Assembly (NCBI RefSeq): GCF_013342145.1
Contig: NZ_JABUQZ010000001.1
Span: 3,100,001-3,164,000 of the forward strand
DNA from: Haloterrigena gelatinilytica
GTDB taxonomy: Archaea; Halobacteriota; Halobacteria; Halobacteriales; Natrialbaceae
DNA: 64,000 nt
Direction of reading: 5' to 3'
Shown here: positions 26,837 through 35,488 of the stretch, piece after piece
Numbering within the stretch: the first letter of the stretch is position 1
Layout: each line of letters starts with the position of its first letter
Notes under the pieces: model-generated
Seen by the model: the letters and a program-made list of their open reading frames with translations, nothing else
Told to the model about the DNA's origin: nothing
Database searches by the model: none
Program-made: the position numbers and the translations under genes

Positions 26837-28666
26837 TTAGACGGCGTCTTCCAGTTCGAGTCGCGGTGCGATACCCAGCGCTTTCATCTCGTCGAGCAGG
26901 AGCTTGAACGCGTAGCTCATCTCGATCTCGTGGATATCGGTTTCCTCGTCGCAGTTCGGACAGTAGACGCGCCGTTGTTCGACGTTCTCGACCGCGCTCA
27001 TCCCGCAGTTCGCACAGATGTGGATGAACTCGCGGTCGGACTCGTCCAGCAGTCGTTCTTTCAGCGTCATCGCGGCCCCGTGGCCGATGAACACGTCGCG
27101 TTCCATCTCCCCGATACGGAGCCCGCCCTCGCGGGCGCGTCCCTCCGTCGGCTGGCGGGTCAGCACCTGCACCGGCCCGCGCGAGCGGGCGTGCAGCTTG
27201 TTCGAGACCATGTGGTAGAGCTTCTGGTAGAAAATCACGCCGACGAAGATCTCGGCCTCGATCTTTTCGCCGGTGACCCCGGAGTACATGGTCTCCTTGC
27301 CGGCCGAATCGAAGCCGGCGTCCTCGAGGCCCTCGCGGAGTTCGTCCTCGTCCTCGCCGAGGAACGGCGTCCCGTCGACGCGGCGGCCCTCCATCGAGCC
27401 GAGTTTGCCGCCGATCATCTCGAGGATGTGTCCGACGGTCATCCGCGACGGCAGCGCGTGGGGATTCAGGACGAGGTCGGGGACGACGCCCTCCTCGGTG
27501 AAGGGCATGTCCTCCTGGGGTGCGAGGTGGCCCACGACACCCTTCTGGCCGTGCCGGCTGGCGAACTTGTCCCCGAGTTCGGGGATCCGTTCGTCGCGCA
27601 CGGAGACCTTCGAGAGCTTCGAGCCGTCCTCGCCCTCCATGAGGGTGACGGTGTCGACGACGCCCGATTCGCCCGAGCGCATCGTCACAGAGGTCTCACG
27701 GCGCTTCTGGGGCGAGAGACCGCCCATGTCGTCGGGTTCCTCGAGGAATCGCGGCGGGCTCGTCTTCCCGAGGAGAACGGAGTTTTCGTCGACCTCCGTC
27801 TCGGGGTTCACGAGACCGTCCTCGTCCAAGTGGTTGTACGCGTCCTCGCCGCGGGCGCCGCGGACGTCCTGGGAGGGGATCTCGAAGCGGTCCTCCTGGC
27901 CGCCGGGGTAGCGACGTTCCTCGCCCTCGTAGGTCCGGAAGAAGTGCGATCGGGCGAGCGCGCGCTCGACGCTGGCCTTGTTCATGACCAGCGCGTCCTC
28001 GATGTTGAACCCCTCGTAGCTCATCACGGCGACGACGAAGTTCTGCGCCGCGGGGCGCTCGTCGTAGCCGATCTGTTCGGTGGTCTGGGTCTTGACCATC
28101 GAGAGCTGGGGGTAGTGCAGCAGGTGCTGGCGCGTGTCCGGCCGGATCCGGTAATTGGCCGACGGGAGCCCCAGCGACTGCTTGATCATCCCCGCCCCCA
28201 TCGTAATACGCGGCGAGGCGTTGTGCTCGGGGTAGGGGATCATCCCCGCACCGATCGAGAAGATCAGCGACGGGTCGATCTCGAGGTGGGTGTGTTTCTC
28301 GGTGAGGTGCTCCTCGTCGACGGCCACGAGGATGTCCTCTTCCTCCTCGGCGTCGATGAACTCGACGTAGCCGTGCTCGACGAGATCGTCGAACTCGAGG
28401 TCGCCGTCCTGCAGCGCCTCGATCTCCTGGTCGGAGATGCGCGGTTCGCCGTCCTCGACGACCAGCAGGGGTCGTCGCGCGCGGCCGGCGTCGGCGTTGA
28501 CGATCACTTCGCGAGTGCGCTCTTTCACCGAGACGTTGACCATCTCGGAAACGTCGCCGATGCGTCGCGCTTCGCGGATCTGTTCGGCCAGCTCGTGCGG
28601 ATCGGGATGGGTCCCCACCAGCGACCCGTTGACGTATACTTTCGCGTCTCGTTGTTGGCTGCTCAT
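26837..28666 (-). CDS. rpoB1: DNA-directed RNA polymerase subunit B'
   Basis: A 609-residue B', the C-terminal half of the beta-like subunit, split from B'' as in haloarchaea and many methanogens. [37 protein letters not shown] and a C-terminal zinc site (CANCGMS and CPNCDEE) are conserved. It forms the wall and the nucleotide-binding face of the active site. It is preceded by rpoB'' with a 6-base gap. Confidence 0.98.
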   Translation of the reverse strand: MSSQQRDAKVYVNGSLVGTHPDPHELAEQIREARRIGDVSEMVNVSVKERTREVIVNADAGRARRPLLVVEDGEPRISDQEIEALQDGDLEFDDLVEHGYVEFIDAEEEEDILVAVDEEHLTEKHTHLEIDPSLIFSIGAGMIPYPEHNASPRITMGAGMIKQSLGLPSANYRIRPDTRQHLLHYPQLSMVKTQTTEQIGYDERPAAQNFVVAVMSYEGFNIEDALVMNKASVERALARSHFFRTYEGEERRYPGGQEDRFEIPSQDVRGARGEDAYNHLDEDGLVNPETEVDENSVLLGKTSPPRFLEEPDDMGGLSPQKRRETSVTMRSGESGVVDTVTLMEGEDGSKLSKVSVRDERIPELGDKFASRHGQKGVVGHLAPQEDMPFTEEGVVPDLVLNPHALPSRMTVGHILEMIGGKLGSMEGRRVDGTPFLGEDEDELREGLEDAGFDSAGKETMYSGVTGEKIEAEIFVGVIFYQKLYHMVSNKLHARSRGPVQVLTRQPTEGRAREGGLRIGEMERDVFIGHGAAMTLKERLLDESDREFIHICANCGMSAVENVEQRRVYCPNCDEETDIHEIEMSYAFKLLLDEMKALGIAPRLELEDAV

Positions 28667-28672
28667 GATTGA

Positions 28673-30247
28673 TCAGTCGTCTGCGGTCGATCGTTCGATG
28701 CCCTCGAGGCCGGGAATCCCCTCGACGCCCATCGATGCCAGTTCGCGTTTGAGTTCCTGTTCGTCCTCGACGTTCTGGGAGAGCTCCATCGACTGCGCGA
28801 AGTTCTTCACCAGTCCGCAGTTCGGTCCCTCGGGCGTCTCCGAGGGGCCGATGCGACCCCACTGGGTCGCGTGTAAGTCCCGCGCCTCGAAGTGCGGCTG
28901 CGAGCGCGAAAGCGGGCTCCGAAGGCGGCGCAGGTGCGACAGAACGCCCATGAAGTCGGTTCGGTCGACCAGCTGCGAGACGCCGGAGCGGCCGCCGACC
29001 CAGTTGCCCGTCGCGATCGGGTGCTCCAGGCGCTCGGTCAGGACGTCCGAACGGACGACCGTCGAGACCGAGAGGTTCCGGTTTCGCATGTTGGCGCGCT
29101 CGAGTTGGTACTTCACGTCCCGGGCCAGCTTGTTCAGCGCGGTCCGGAACAGGTCCTTCATCAGATCGCCGCTGACCTTCAGCCGCTTGTTCGCGTAGTG
29201 GTCCTTGTCGTCCGAGTCGCGCCGACCCAGCGCGAGTTCGAAGCAGGCCTCGGCCATCCGGCAGAGGTAGTGGGCCTTGTTGATCCGGACGTCCTCCTCC
29301 TCGACGCCGTCCTCGTGGAGGTGGGGCAGCAGGTAGCGGTCGATGACGTAATTCGCGCGCTTGAGCTGGTAGTTTTTCCCCTGCCCGGAGGCGACGCGCT
29401 TCCCGAGTTCCTCGATGGCCTCCTCCTCGCTCTGGACCTCGGCGGCCTCGAGGTTCTCGAGCATGTACTTGACGACCTCGGGGTCGTTCGAGACCTTGTG
29501 GACGATCTCCTCGTCGCTCTCCAGCCCCAGCGCGCGGACGAGCGTGACGAAGTTGATCGAGCCCGATACCGACGGGAACGAAACCTCGAGCAGCCCCTCG
29601 CGGTTCCGTTCGCAGAGAACGAGCGCGCGGTAGCCACGGCGCTGGGAGAAGGTCTTGGCGACCTGGATCTCGTCGCCGTACTTGGTGTCGTACTCGGCGA
29701 GGATCTTGTTGGGCGCGAGGTCCTCGCTGGTCATCAGGACTCGCTCGGAGCCGTTGACGATGAAGTAGCCGCCCGGGTCGGCGGGGTCTTCGCCGATTTC
29801 GACGAGCTCCTCGTCGGAGAAGCCGGCGATGTTACACTTGTCGGAGCCGACCATGATCGGCATCCGACCGATCTTCGTCTCGGTGGAGTCGACGACCCGC
29901 TGGTCGCCCTCCTCGCCCTTGACGATAGACATCTCCATGAAGACCGGCGCGGAGTACGTAATGTTACGCAGCCGAGCTTCCTGCGGATAGAGCAACTCTT
30001 CCGAGCCGTCTGCCTCCCTGACGCGGGGCGTCACGACGCGGACGTCGCCGAGTTTGACGTGAACGGGTTCCTCCCCTTCCTTGTCGCCGATGTCCGTGTC
30101 GATCGTCTCCTTCTCGTCGACGACTTCCTGCATTCCGCGGTTGAGGAAGGCGTTGAACGATCGGTAGTGGTGTTCGGCGATCCGTTCCTTCGCGAAGTAT
30201 TCGCGCGAGATCTCTCGCCGTTTCTCGCGATTGAGTTCCATTGACAT
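28673..30247 (-). CDS. rpoB2: DNA-directed RNA polymerase subunit B''
   Basis: A 524-residue B'', the N-terminal half of the beta-like subunit (protrusion, lobe and fork). Conserved stretches are GGYFIVNGSERVLMTSEDLA, RLEHPIATGNWVGGRSGVSQ and THATQWGRIGPSETPEGPNC (written here without its first residues, the fork loop region). Two close start codons exist: ATG at 30247, abutting the rpoH stop, and ATG at 30241. It is the second gene of the polymerase operon. Confidence 0.97.
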   Translation of the reverse strand: MSMELNREKRREISREYFAKERIAEHHYRSFNAFLNRGMQEVVDEKETIDTDIGDKEGEEPVHVKLGDVRVVTPRVREADGSEELLYPQEARLRNITYSAPVFMEMSIVKGEEGDQRVVDSTETKIGRMPIMVGSDKCNIAGFSDEELVEIGEDPADPGGYFIVNGSERVLMTSEDLAPNKILAEYDTKYGDEIQVAKTFSQRRGYRALVLCERNREGLLEVSFPSVSGSINFVTLVRALGLESDEEIVHKVSNDPEVVKYMLENLEAAEVQSEEEAIEELGKRVASGQGKNYQLKRANYVIDRYLLPHLHEDGVEEEDVRINKAHYLCRMAEACFELALGRRDSDDKDHYANKRLKVSGDLMKDLFRTALNKLARDVKYQLERANMRNRNLSVSTVVRSDVLTERLEHPIATGNWVGGRSGVSQLVDRTDFMGVLSHLRRLRSPLSRSQPHFEARDLHATQWGRIGPSETPEGPNCGLVKNFAQSMELSQNVEDEQELKRELASMGVEGIPGLEGIERSTADD

Positions 30248-30475
30248 TTATTCCACCACGAGTCGGTATACGACTGCCTGGTCGGCTGTCCGTGAGTTCC
30301 GAACGATCTTGATAACGTCGCCGATCTCCGCCTCGTCCGGGAGGGCGGGATCGCTGCGCTTGATTTTCGGCAGGTCTGTGCGGTCGATGTCGTACTCCTC
30401 GAGGACCTCGTCGAGCGCGTCCTCGTCGAGTACGGTGTGCTCCGGAACGAGTTCGTGTTGGCTTACGTCTACCAT
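30248..30475 (-). CDS. rpoH: DNA-directed RNA polymerase subunit H
   Basis: A 75-residue subunit H (Rpb5 C-terminal domain homologue), starting [16 protein letters not shown] and ending [11 protein letters not shown]. It sits at the downstream DNA entry of the polymerase. First gene of the operon rpoH-rpoB''-rpoB'-rpoA'-rpoA''-nusA. The likely promoter is the TATA-like GTTAAATG at about 30555-30562 on the minus strand, giving a leader of roughly 55 bases. Confidence 0.97.
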   Translation of the reverse strand: MVDVSQHELVPEHTVLDEDALDEVLEEYDIDRTDLPKIKRSDPALPDEAEIGDVIKIVRNSRTADQAVVYRLVVE

Positions 30476-30792
30476 GTGTTGGGGTTGGTGTGCGTGTCGG
30501 CTATCGGGAGAGAAGCGGCTGTCACGAGATACTACAGCAGAATACCGCCGGGACGCATTTAACGGTTACTAACTCGAGCGGGTAGCGCGGCTACCCGACC
30601 GGAGCGGCCCTGACCGGAGGCACCGATCACGTGCGATAGTACCCCGGTATCAGTTAAATTCCTTGTGGAGCGTGTGGTGGTGTATCACAGCGGGGGCTCG
30701 AGGCGGTCTCCATGTTTCGATTCGCCGTACCACACGGTGATCGATTGGAAAGCCTTAATACTATCTCCGGGAAAGGATGAGTTGCGTTGGAA
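30476..30792. promoter_or_regulatory. Polymerase operon leader and tRNA-Asp promoter region
   Basis: These 317 bases contain the divergent promoters of rpoH (TATA near 30555-30562, minus strand) and of tRNA-Asp (CCTTAATAC near 30753, plus strand). Between them is a perfect inverted repeat CGGGTAGC-GCG-GCTACCCG (30579-30597) and a direct repeat GACCGGAG. A second TATA-like AATTTAAC on the minus strand lies near 30655. No ORF is credible. Confidence 0.45.
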
Positions 30793-30865
30793 GCCCGGAT
30801 GGTGTAGTGGCCCATCATACAACCCTGTCACGGTTGTGACGCGGGTTCAAATCCCGCTCCGGGCG
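30793..30865 (+). tRNA. tRNA-Asp (anticodon GTC), copy 1
   Basis: A complete 73-base cloverleaf without encoded CCA. The acceptor stem is GCCCGGA paired with TCCGGGC, the discriminator is G, the anticodon stem/loop is CAACC-CTGTCAC-GGTTG with anticodon GTC, and the T arm is GCGGG-TTCAAAT-CCCGC. A TATA-like CCTTAATAC lies about 40 bases upstream. Confidence 0.97.
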
Positions 30866-31149
30866 TCTTCTTCCGCGAACAACAATCGACGAGCACCGCG
30901 TAGCGTATGCTCGTCAGCCAACAGGCCGTTCTGGAGCGAACGGGTCAGGCAGTGTGCGTAGATCAAATATCGATGGCGCAATAGCATCTGTTCTCGACAG
31001 TCTACGATCTCGATTCAGCTCATTCGGATACGAGAAGTCGCTAAGAGCGCTGTACACCAAACGACCGTCGGCCAATGATAAGGTAATTGAATAATATCCA
31101 GAACACAACCCTTAATACCGTCACGGGGAAACGATGAGTTGCGTTGGAA

Positions 31150-31222
31150 GCCCGGATGGTGTAGTGGCCCATCATACAACCCTGTCACGGTTGTGACGCG
31201 GGTTCAAATCCCGCTCCGGGCG
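31150..31222 (+). tRNA. tRNA-Asp (anticodon GTC), copy 2
   Basis: Identical over 73 bases to copy 1, exactly 357 bases downstream. Similarity extends about 40 bases upstream (including the TATA-like CCTTAATAC) and 55 bases downstream (TCTTCTTCCGCG and beyond), so promoter and 3' flank were duplicated with it. Both copies look functional. Confidence 0.96.
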
Positions 31223-31280
31223 TCTTCTTCCGCGAATAACAACCGACGAGCATTGCATAGCGTATACTTGTCACTAATGA

Positions 31281-31310
31281 GCGGAAGACGGAAATAAGGG
31301 ATTTGAACTA
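31281..31310 (-). repeat. Degenerate inverted copy of the tRNA-Asp 3' end
   Basis: The minus strand reads GTTCAAATCCC followed by a gapped CGTCTTCCGC, matching the T-loop end of tRNA-Asp and its 3' flank, in the opposite orientation to the fragment at 31345. Confidence 0.5.
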
Positions 31311-31344
31311 CGGAACGAGCGAACCAACGTGAGCGAGTTCAGGT

Positions 31345-31376
31345 GGTTCAAATCCCGCTCCGGGCGTCTTCTTCCG
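31345..31376 (+). repeat. tRNA-Asp 3' fragment (att-like)
   Basis: Thirty-two bases identical to the 3' end of tRNA-Asp (from the T loop, GGTTCAAATCCCGC) plus the adjoining TCTTCTTCCG flank. A duplicated tRNA 3' end is the usual scar of a site-specific integrase. The stretch between copy 2 and this fragment is only about 120 bases and has no integrase, so the element, if there was one, is lost. Confidence 0.75.
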
Positions 31377-31446
31377 TAATAAATCTCGAGACAGCGTAGA
31401 CTATCGATCAGCTGAGTTTTTATTCGATAACGGAACCACGTGCCGT

Positions 31447-31902
31447 GTGCGCAACTCGAAGGAGATCGGCGATACGACTGAGTCGAGGGCACTCTCGATG
31501 TTAGTCGCCTACGGATACAGCGTCTCGATTCCGTTCGGGGATAACGATAGATACGATCTCGTCGTCGACGACGGGGAGACACTCTATCGTCTTCAGTGCA
31601 AAACGGCGTGGTCTAACAAGGACCGGACGATACGGTTCAATACCCACTCCCAAACGACAAAAAATGGAACGTACCACGAACAGCCGTATCGGAACGATAT
31701 CGATGCGTTTCTGGTCTATTATCCGGGAAACGAACAGTTCTATTGGATTGATGTAGCCGATGCAACCGAACAGAAGATGGAACTTCGATTCGCGGCAGAA
31801 ATCGACCATCCCTCGATAAACTGGGCGGAGACGTACGAGTTCGACGGAACGATCCCCGAACGGTCGAGATCGGAGAACGCTACCAGCCGTAGCGACGACT
31901 AG
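31447..31902 (+). CDS. PD-(D/E)XK nuclease-like protein
   Basis: A 151-residue protein starting with GTG (MRNSKEIGDTTESRALSML). The core is YGYSVSIPFGDNDRYDLVVD then LYRLQCKTAW, i.e. an E/D...D...(Q)xK arrangement typical of the PD-(D/E)XK superfamily, resembling the group I intron-homing endonuclease-like family PDDEXK_5 common in haloarchaea. GC is lower than in the surroundings. It lies 70 bases after the tRNA-Asp fragment, which suggests it came with the integrated element. It could be a nuclease of a defence or mobile system; activity is not shown. Confidence 0.7.
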   Translation: MRNSKEIGDTTESRALSMLVAYGYSVSIPFGDNDRYDLVVDDGETLYRLQCKTAWSNKDRTIRFNTHSQTTKNGTYHEQPYRNDIDAFLVYYPGNEQFYWIDVADATEQKMELRFAAEIDHPSINWAETYEFDGTIPERSRSENATSRSDD

Positions 31903-31986
31903 CGTTCGCCACGGAAGAACCTAATTATTTAGTACCCACTCGGACATCCCTCAGTGGACTGCAGCGACTTGCGCTACTGGTACCCA

Positions 31987-34089
31987 ATGACGAAACCGAT
32001 CACCGTTCTCATCGTCGACAACGAACCGGGGTTCGCCGATCTCGCCGGCGAGATGCTCGAGCGCGAACGCGATGCGATCGTCGCCGAGGCGGCGACGGAC
32101 GCGACGGCGGCGCTGGAGGTCCTCGAGCAGCGAGAGATCGATTGCATCGTCAGCGATTACGAGATGCCCCGGATGACGGGGTTGGAGCTGTTGGAGCGAG
32201 TTCGCGAGGACGATCCGGATCTGCCGTTCATTCTGTTTACGGGGCGGGGCTCCGAGGAGATCGCCAGCGAGGCGATCGCGGCGGGCGTGACCCAGTACCT
32301 GCAGAAGGAGTCCGGCAAGGAGCAGTACGCGCTGTTGGCGAACCAGATCACGAACGCGGTCTCCCAGTATCGGACCGAAACGGAACTGCGGGAGAGCGAG
32401 CGACGGTACGAGCGGACGCTGACGACGTTACACGAGACGACGCGGGATCTGATGCGTGCGGGCACGAAACGGGAGATCTACCAGTCGGCGGTCGATACGG
32501 CGGGCGAGATCCTCGACGTGCCCGTCGCCGCGGCGTACACGTTCGAGCCGACGGACGGGATCTTAGCGCACGCGGCGTCGATGCGAGAGTCGCGGGAACT
32601 CGTCGATCCGGAGATGCAGTTCGAGCAGGGCGAGGGCCACGTCTGGGAGGTGTTCTCGGAGGGGGAGAGCGCCTACTACGAGGACGTGACGCGGGACGCC
32701 GACACCAAGACGCTGAGCCGGAGCGAGCTGATCGTCCCGCTCGGGACCCACGGCGTGTTGGTCGCGGGCACCGAGGACGTCGACGGCTTCGACGAGACGA
32801 TGACGGAACTGCTGCACATTCTGGCGGCCAACACCGAGGCGGCGCTCGATCGGGCCGAGCGCGAGCAACTGCTCCGGGACCACGATCGGACGCTCACCCA
32901 GCAAAACGAGGAGCTGACGCGGCTCAACCACACCAACGAGATCGTCCGGGAGATCAATCACGGCGTGGCCCAGGCCTCGACGCGGACCGAAATCGAGACG
33001 ACGGTGTGCGAGCGGTTGGCCGACACCGAGCGATACTGCTTCGCCTGGATCGCCTCGAGCGACGACGAGCCGTCCGAGCCGACGGCCTGGGCCGGCATCG
33101 ACGCGGCCTTTATCGACCGCGTTCGCGACGACGGTGAGTGCGCGCCCGAACTCTCCCTGGTTGCGGAGACCCTCGAAACCGGCCGCGTGCAGATCGTGCG
33201 GAACGTCCTCGAGACCGACGGCTGGGATCGGCGCCGAAAGGAGGCGTTGACCTACGGCTATCAGACGATACTGGCGGTCCCGCTGACCGATACCGAACGC
33301 CACTACGGCGTCTTGCTCGTCCACGTGGCGGGGGTCGACTCGGTCGGCGACAGCGAACTGGAGGTGCTCGGCGAACTCGGCGAGACGATCGGCCACGCGA
33401 TTCGATCGGTCGAGCGGACGCGAGCCATGCTGACGGACAGCCGACTCGAGCTCGAACTCGCCGTTCACGATTCGCGACTGCTCTTGAACCGATTCACCGA
33501 GCACGTCGAGGGGGCGGTGACCATCGAGGGGATCATCGAACGGGACGACGACGTCGTCATGTTTGTCAGCACGCCTGAAACCGCCGATATCACGCCGCTC
33601 GAGGAATGGGCGTCGCTCGAGACGATCTCGATCGTCTCGGAAGGCGACGACGAGATCCTCTTCGAGGTGACGGTCACCTCGTCGCCGATCTTGGAGATCC
33701 TGCGGACCTTCGACGTCCAGTTGCGGACCGCGACCGCGCAGAACGGGTCGACGACGCTCGTCCTCGAGGTCCCCCAGCGGGTCGAAACCCGGTCGCTGGT
33801 CGAGGCGATCAGGGAGGGGTATCCCGAGACGGAACTCGAGGCGCGACGCGAGACGACGAGCACGCGGTCGGCCCGACAGCTCGACACGCACCTCGAGGAG
33901 CGGCTCACCGACAAGCAGTTCGAAGCGTTACAGGCGGCCCACTACAGCGGCTTCTTCGAGTGGCCCCGAGAGAGCACCGGCGAGGAGCTCGCCGACGCCC
34001 TCGACGTCACGCCGCCAACGTACCATTATCACCTGCGAGCGGCCGAGCGAAAGCTCGTCACGCTGGCGTTCGACGGCCAGTCTAATTAA
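31987..34089 (+). CDS. Bat-type regulator: receiver, two GAF domains, BAT and HTH_10
   Basis: A 700-residue transcription regulator. Residues 1-125 are a receiver (VLIVDNEPG, phosphoacceptor Asp57 in IVSDYEMP, LQKESG). A coiled coil follows, then two GAF-like sensor domains (about 160-300 and 320-460), a BAT domain (about 470-620, LELELAVHDSRLLLNR onward) and a bacterio-opsin-activator HTH_10 at the end (LTDKQFEALQAAHYSGFFEW). It is expected to integrate a phosphorylation and a small-molecule or redox signal and to bind DNA. Start taken at MTKPITVLIVD. No kinase or opsin gene is adjacent, so the target is unknown. Confidence 0.92.
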   Translation: MTKPITVLIVDNEPGFADLAGEMLERERDAIVAEAATDATAALEVLEQREIDCIVSDYEMPRMTGLELLERVREDDPDLPFILFTGRGSEEIASEAIAAGVTQYLQKESGKEQYALLANQITNAVSQYRTETELRESERRYERTLTTLHETTRDLMRAGTKREIYQSAVDTAGEILDVPVAAAYTFEPTDGILAHAASMRESRELVDPEMQFEQGEGHVWEVFSEGESAYYEDVTRDADTKTLSRSELIVPLGTHGVLVAGTEDVDGFDETMTELLHILAANTEAALDRAEREQLLRDHDRTLTQQNEELTRLNHTNEIVREINHGVAQASTRTEIETTVCERLADTERYCFAWIASSDDEPSEPTAWAGIDAAFIDRVRDDGECAPELSLVAETLETGRVQIVRNVLETDGWDRRRKEALTYGYQTILAVPLTDTERHYGVLLVHVAGVDSVGDSELEVLGELGETIGHAIRSVERTRAMLTDSRLELELAVHDSRLLLNRFTEHVEGAVTIEGIIERDDDVVMFVSTPETADITPLEEWASLETISIVSEGDDEILFEVTVTSSPILEILRTFDVQLRTATAQNGSTTLVLEVPQRVETRSLVEAIREGYPETELEARRETTSTRSARQLDTHLEERLTDKQFEALQAAHYSGFFEWPRESTGEELADALDVTPPTYHYHLRAAERKLVTLAFDGQSN

Positions 34090-34128
34090 TTAGCATCTGG
34101 TTCTGAGGACCTCTAATAGATTAGAAGC

Positions 34129-34136
34129 TATACTTA
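34129..34136 (+). promoter_or_regulatory. TATA-like box before C-rich element 1
   Basis: TATACTTA centred 29 bases before position 34161, the first base of the repeated element. Confidence 0.4.
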
Positions 34137-34160
34137 CCACCTCCCGGTACATACGGGTAA

Positions 34161-34220
34161 ATGGCGATCTGCGATAGTCTATCGCCACCCCCAATCCCCC
34201 CACCCCCAACTTTCCCCCCT
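34161..34220 (+). repeat. Hairpin plus C-tract element, copy 1
   Basis: About 60 bases nearly identical to 34572-34630; the first 38 differ at one base. It begins ATGGCGATCTGCGAT, contains GGCGAT and GCGAT that can each pair with the single ATCGCC, and continues with runs of C (CCACCCCCAATCCCCCC and on). A TATA-like box lies at the right distance for transcription to begin at its first base. It could be a small RNA, a short leaderless ORF (49 codons, Pro-rich start) or a small mobile repeat. Confidence 0.6.
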
Positions 34221-34539
34221 GACCTACCGTCCGAGAGCCATCAGCGCAGTTCGCTGTCGGCGCTCGACCAGCGGCATCGTCGATCAGTCCCCGTTGTACG
34301 GATCGATTGACTGTTCTCGTGAGCCCCGCGTTCGAACTGAGTCCGGCCGAGCGCGGACAGTTCTCGACGCGAGACGGACGCCGGCCGCCGTGAGTGAGGG
34401 AAATCGATCGCTACGCGCCTCGATAGTCATCGATCGCGTCGGACTCGAGGATCGCTCCGACGGATGCGTCTCGGCGACCCGCCTCCGGAATCTAAGTAAT
34501 TAGATGAAAGGATCATTATCGCACTAATTACATAGTAAG
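34221..34539. other. Intergenic interval between the two C-rich elements
   Basis: About 320 bases without a convincing gene. A 69-codon ORF (34294-34503) is Arg-rich and has no supporting signal. The right end (34490-34550) becomes AT-rich, leading into the TATA box of the second element. Confidence 0.35.
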
Positions 34540-34548
34540 TATATTTAA
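34540..34548 (+). promoter_or_regulatory. TATA box before C-rich element 2
   Basis: TATATTTAA centred 28 bases before position 34572, a good haloarchaeal TATA match within an AT-rich stretch. Confidence 0.5.
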
Positions 34549-34571
34549 TCCCCCGCAGCGCGTACGAATTG

Positions 34572-34630
34572 ATGGCGATCTGCGATACTCTATCGCCACC
34601 CCCAATCCCCCCCACCCCCCACTTTTCCCC
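34572..34630 (+). repeat. Hairpin plus C-tract element, copy 2
   Basis: Second copy of the element at 34161. The only change in the first 38 bases (G to C) lies in the apical loop of the short hairpin GCGAT-ACTCT-ATCGC, so pairing is kept. After the C-tract it ends in ACTTTTCCCC. The shared reading frame diverges at once beyond the repeat and runs antisense to pcm, which favours an RNA or DNA element over a conserved protein. Confidence 0.6.
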
Positions 34631-34674
34631 GGAACGACGTCGGAAGCGGCGGCTGTACGGTCGGACCGGCGACC

Positions 34675-35424
34675 TCACTGCGAGCCGATCGACTCCTCCC
34701 ACTCGATCCAGTCTTGTTCCCAGCCGCGCCGGGATTCGGCGCGGCGAACGGCGTGTTCCCGATCTTCGCGGGCCGTCCGGTTTCGTTCGACGGCGCCCGA
34801 CTGTTCGCCCTCGACCAACAGCGGCGCAAGCGAGACGGGATCGAACTGCGAGCGGCCGCCGTCGGCGGAGACCGCCTCGAGTCGCTGCCGCTGGGTTCCC
34901 CGCGGGAACACCAGTCGGCCGTCGTCGGTCAGCTGCTCGAGCAGGGCTCGCGGCGGTTCGACGGCGGCGGCTTCGAGGAGCACGCGATCGAACGGCGCGT
35001 ACTCCGGGAGGCCGTCGGCGCCGTCGCGGCGGTCGACGAGGACGCCGTCGTAGCCCGCCCGAGCGAGGTTCTGGCGGGCTTCGACGACCAGCGGTCGGGA
35101 GATATCGACCGCGTGGACGTTGGTCTCGCCGACGACTTCGGCCACGACGGCGGCCGTGTAGCCGACCCCGGCGCCGACGATCAGCACTTCGTGATCGTCC
35201 TCGAGGGCCAGCGCTTGCAGCAATCGGGCGGCCGTGCTCGGAGCGAGGACGCGCGTCCCCAACACCTCGTGTTCCCGGTCGGCGTAGGCCGACCGGTCGT
35301 CCTCGAGGAATTCGTGGCGGGGGACGTCCCGCATCGCGACGGCGACGACCTCGTCGTGGAGGACGTCCTTGGCGGCGGACTCGAGGCCGTCGACCATATC
35401 CTCGCGCAGTACCGCAGGGTCCAT
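34675..35424 (-). CDS. Divergent protein-L-isoaspartate O-methyltransferase family protein
   Basis: A 249-residue SAM-dependent methyltransferase of the Pcm family, which repairs isoaspartyl residues in aged proteins. The start is MDPAVLREDMVDGLE. RDVPRHEFLEDDRSAYADRE matches the family's substrate loop, but the SAM loop reads VLIVGAGVGYTAAV instead of the usual GTGCGY. A 40-residue charged C-terminal tail is extra. It follows a regular Pcm gene on the same strand with a 64-base gap, so it may be a specialised paralogue. Confidence 0.8.
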   Translation of the reverse strand: MDPAVLREDMVDGLESAAKDVLHDEVVAVAMRDVPRHEFLEDDRSAYADREHEVLGTRVLAPSTAARLLQALALEDDHEVLIVGAGVGYTAAVVAEVVGETNVHAVDISRPLVVEARQNLARAGYDGVLVDRRDGADGLPEYAPFDRVLLEAAAVEPPRALLEQLTDDGRLVFPRGTQRQRLEAVSADGGRSQFDPVSLAPLLVEGEQSGAVERNRTAREDREHAVRRAESRRGWEQDWIEWEESIGSQ

Positions 35425-35488
35425 ACTCGAGGTATCGCTCGGGTCGTTATCAATGGCGCGCTTGCGCCGCCCGGCGGTCGATCCGTCG

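Noticed and set aside
23957-28672. Very long plus-strand ORFs opposite rpoA' and rpoB'
   Set aside because: Shadows of high-GC coding DNA; the minus strand carries intact polymerase subunits with catalytic motifs.
31223-31344. A complete integrated element between tRNA-Asp copy 2 and the 3' fragment
   Set aside because: Only about 120 bases separate them and no integrase is present, so at most a remnant is left.
34161-34630. CRISPR-like repeats
   Set aside because: Only two copies, separated by more than 400 bases, with no regular spacer and no cas gene in the window.
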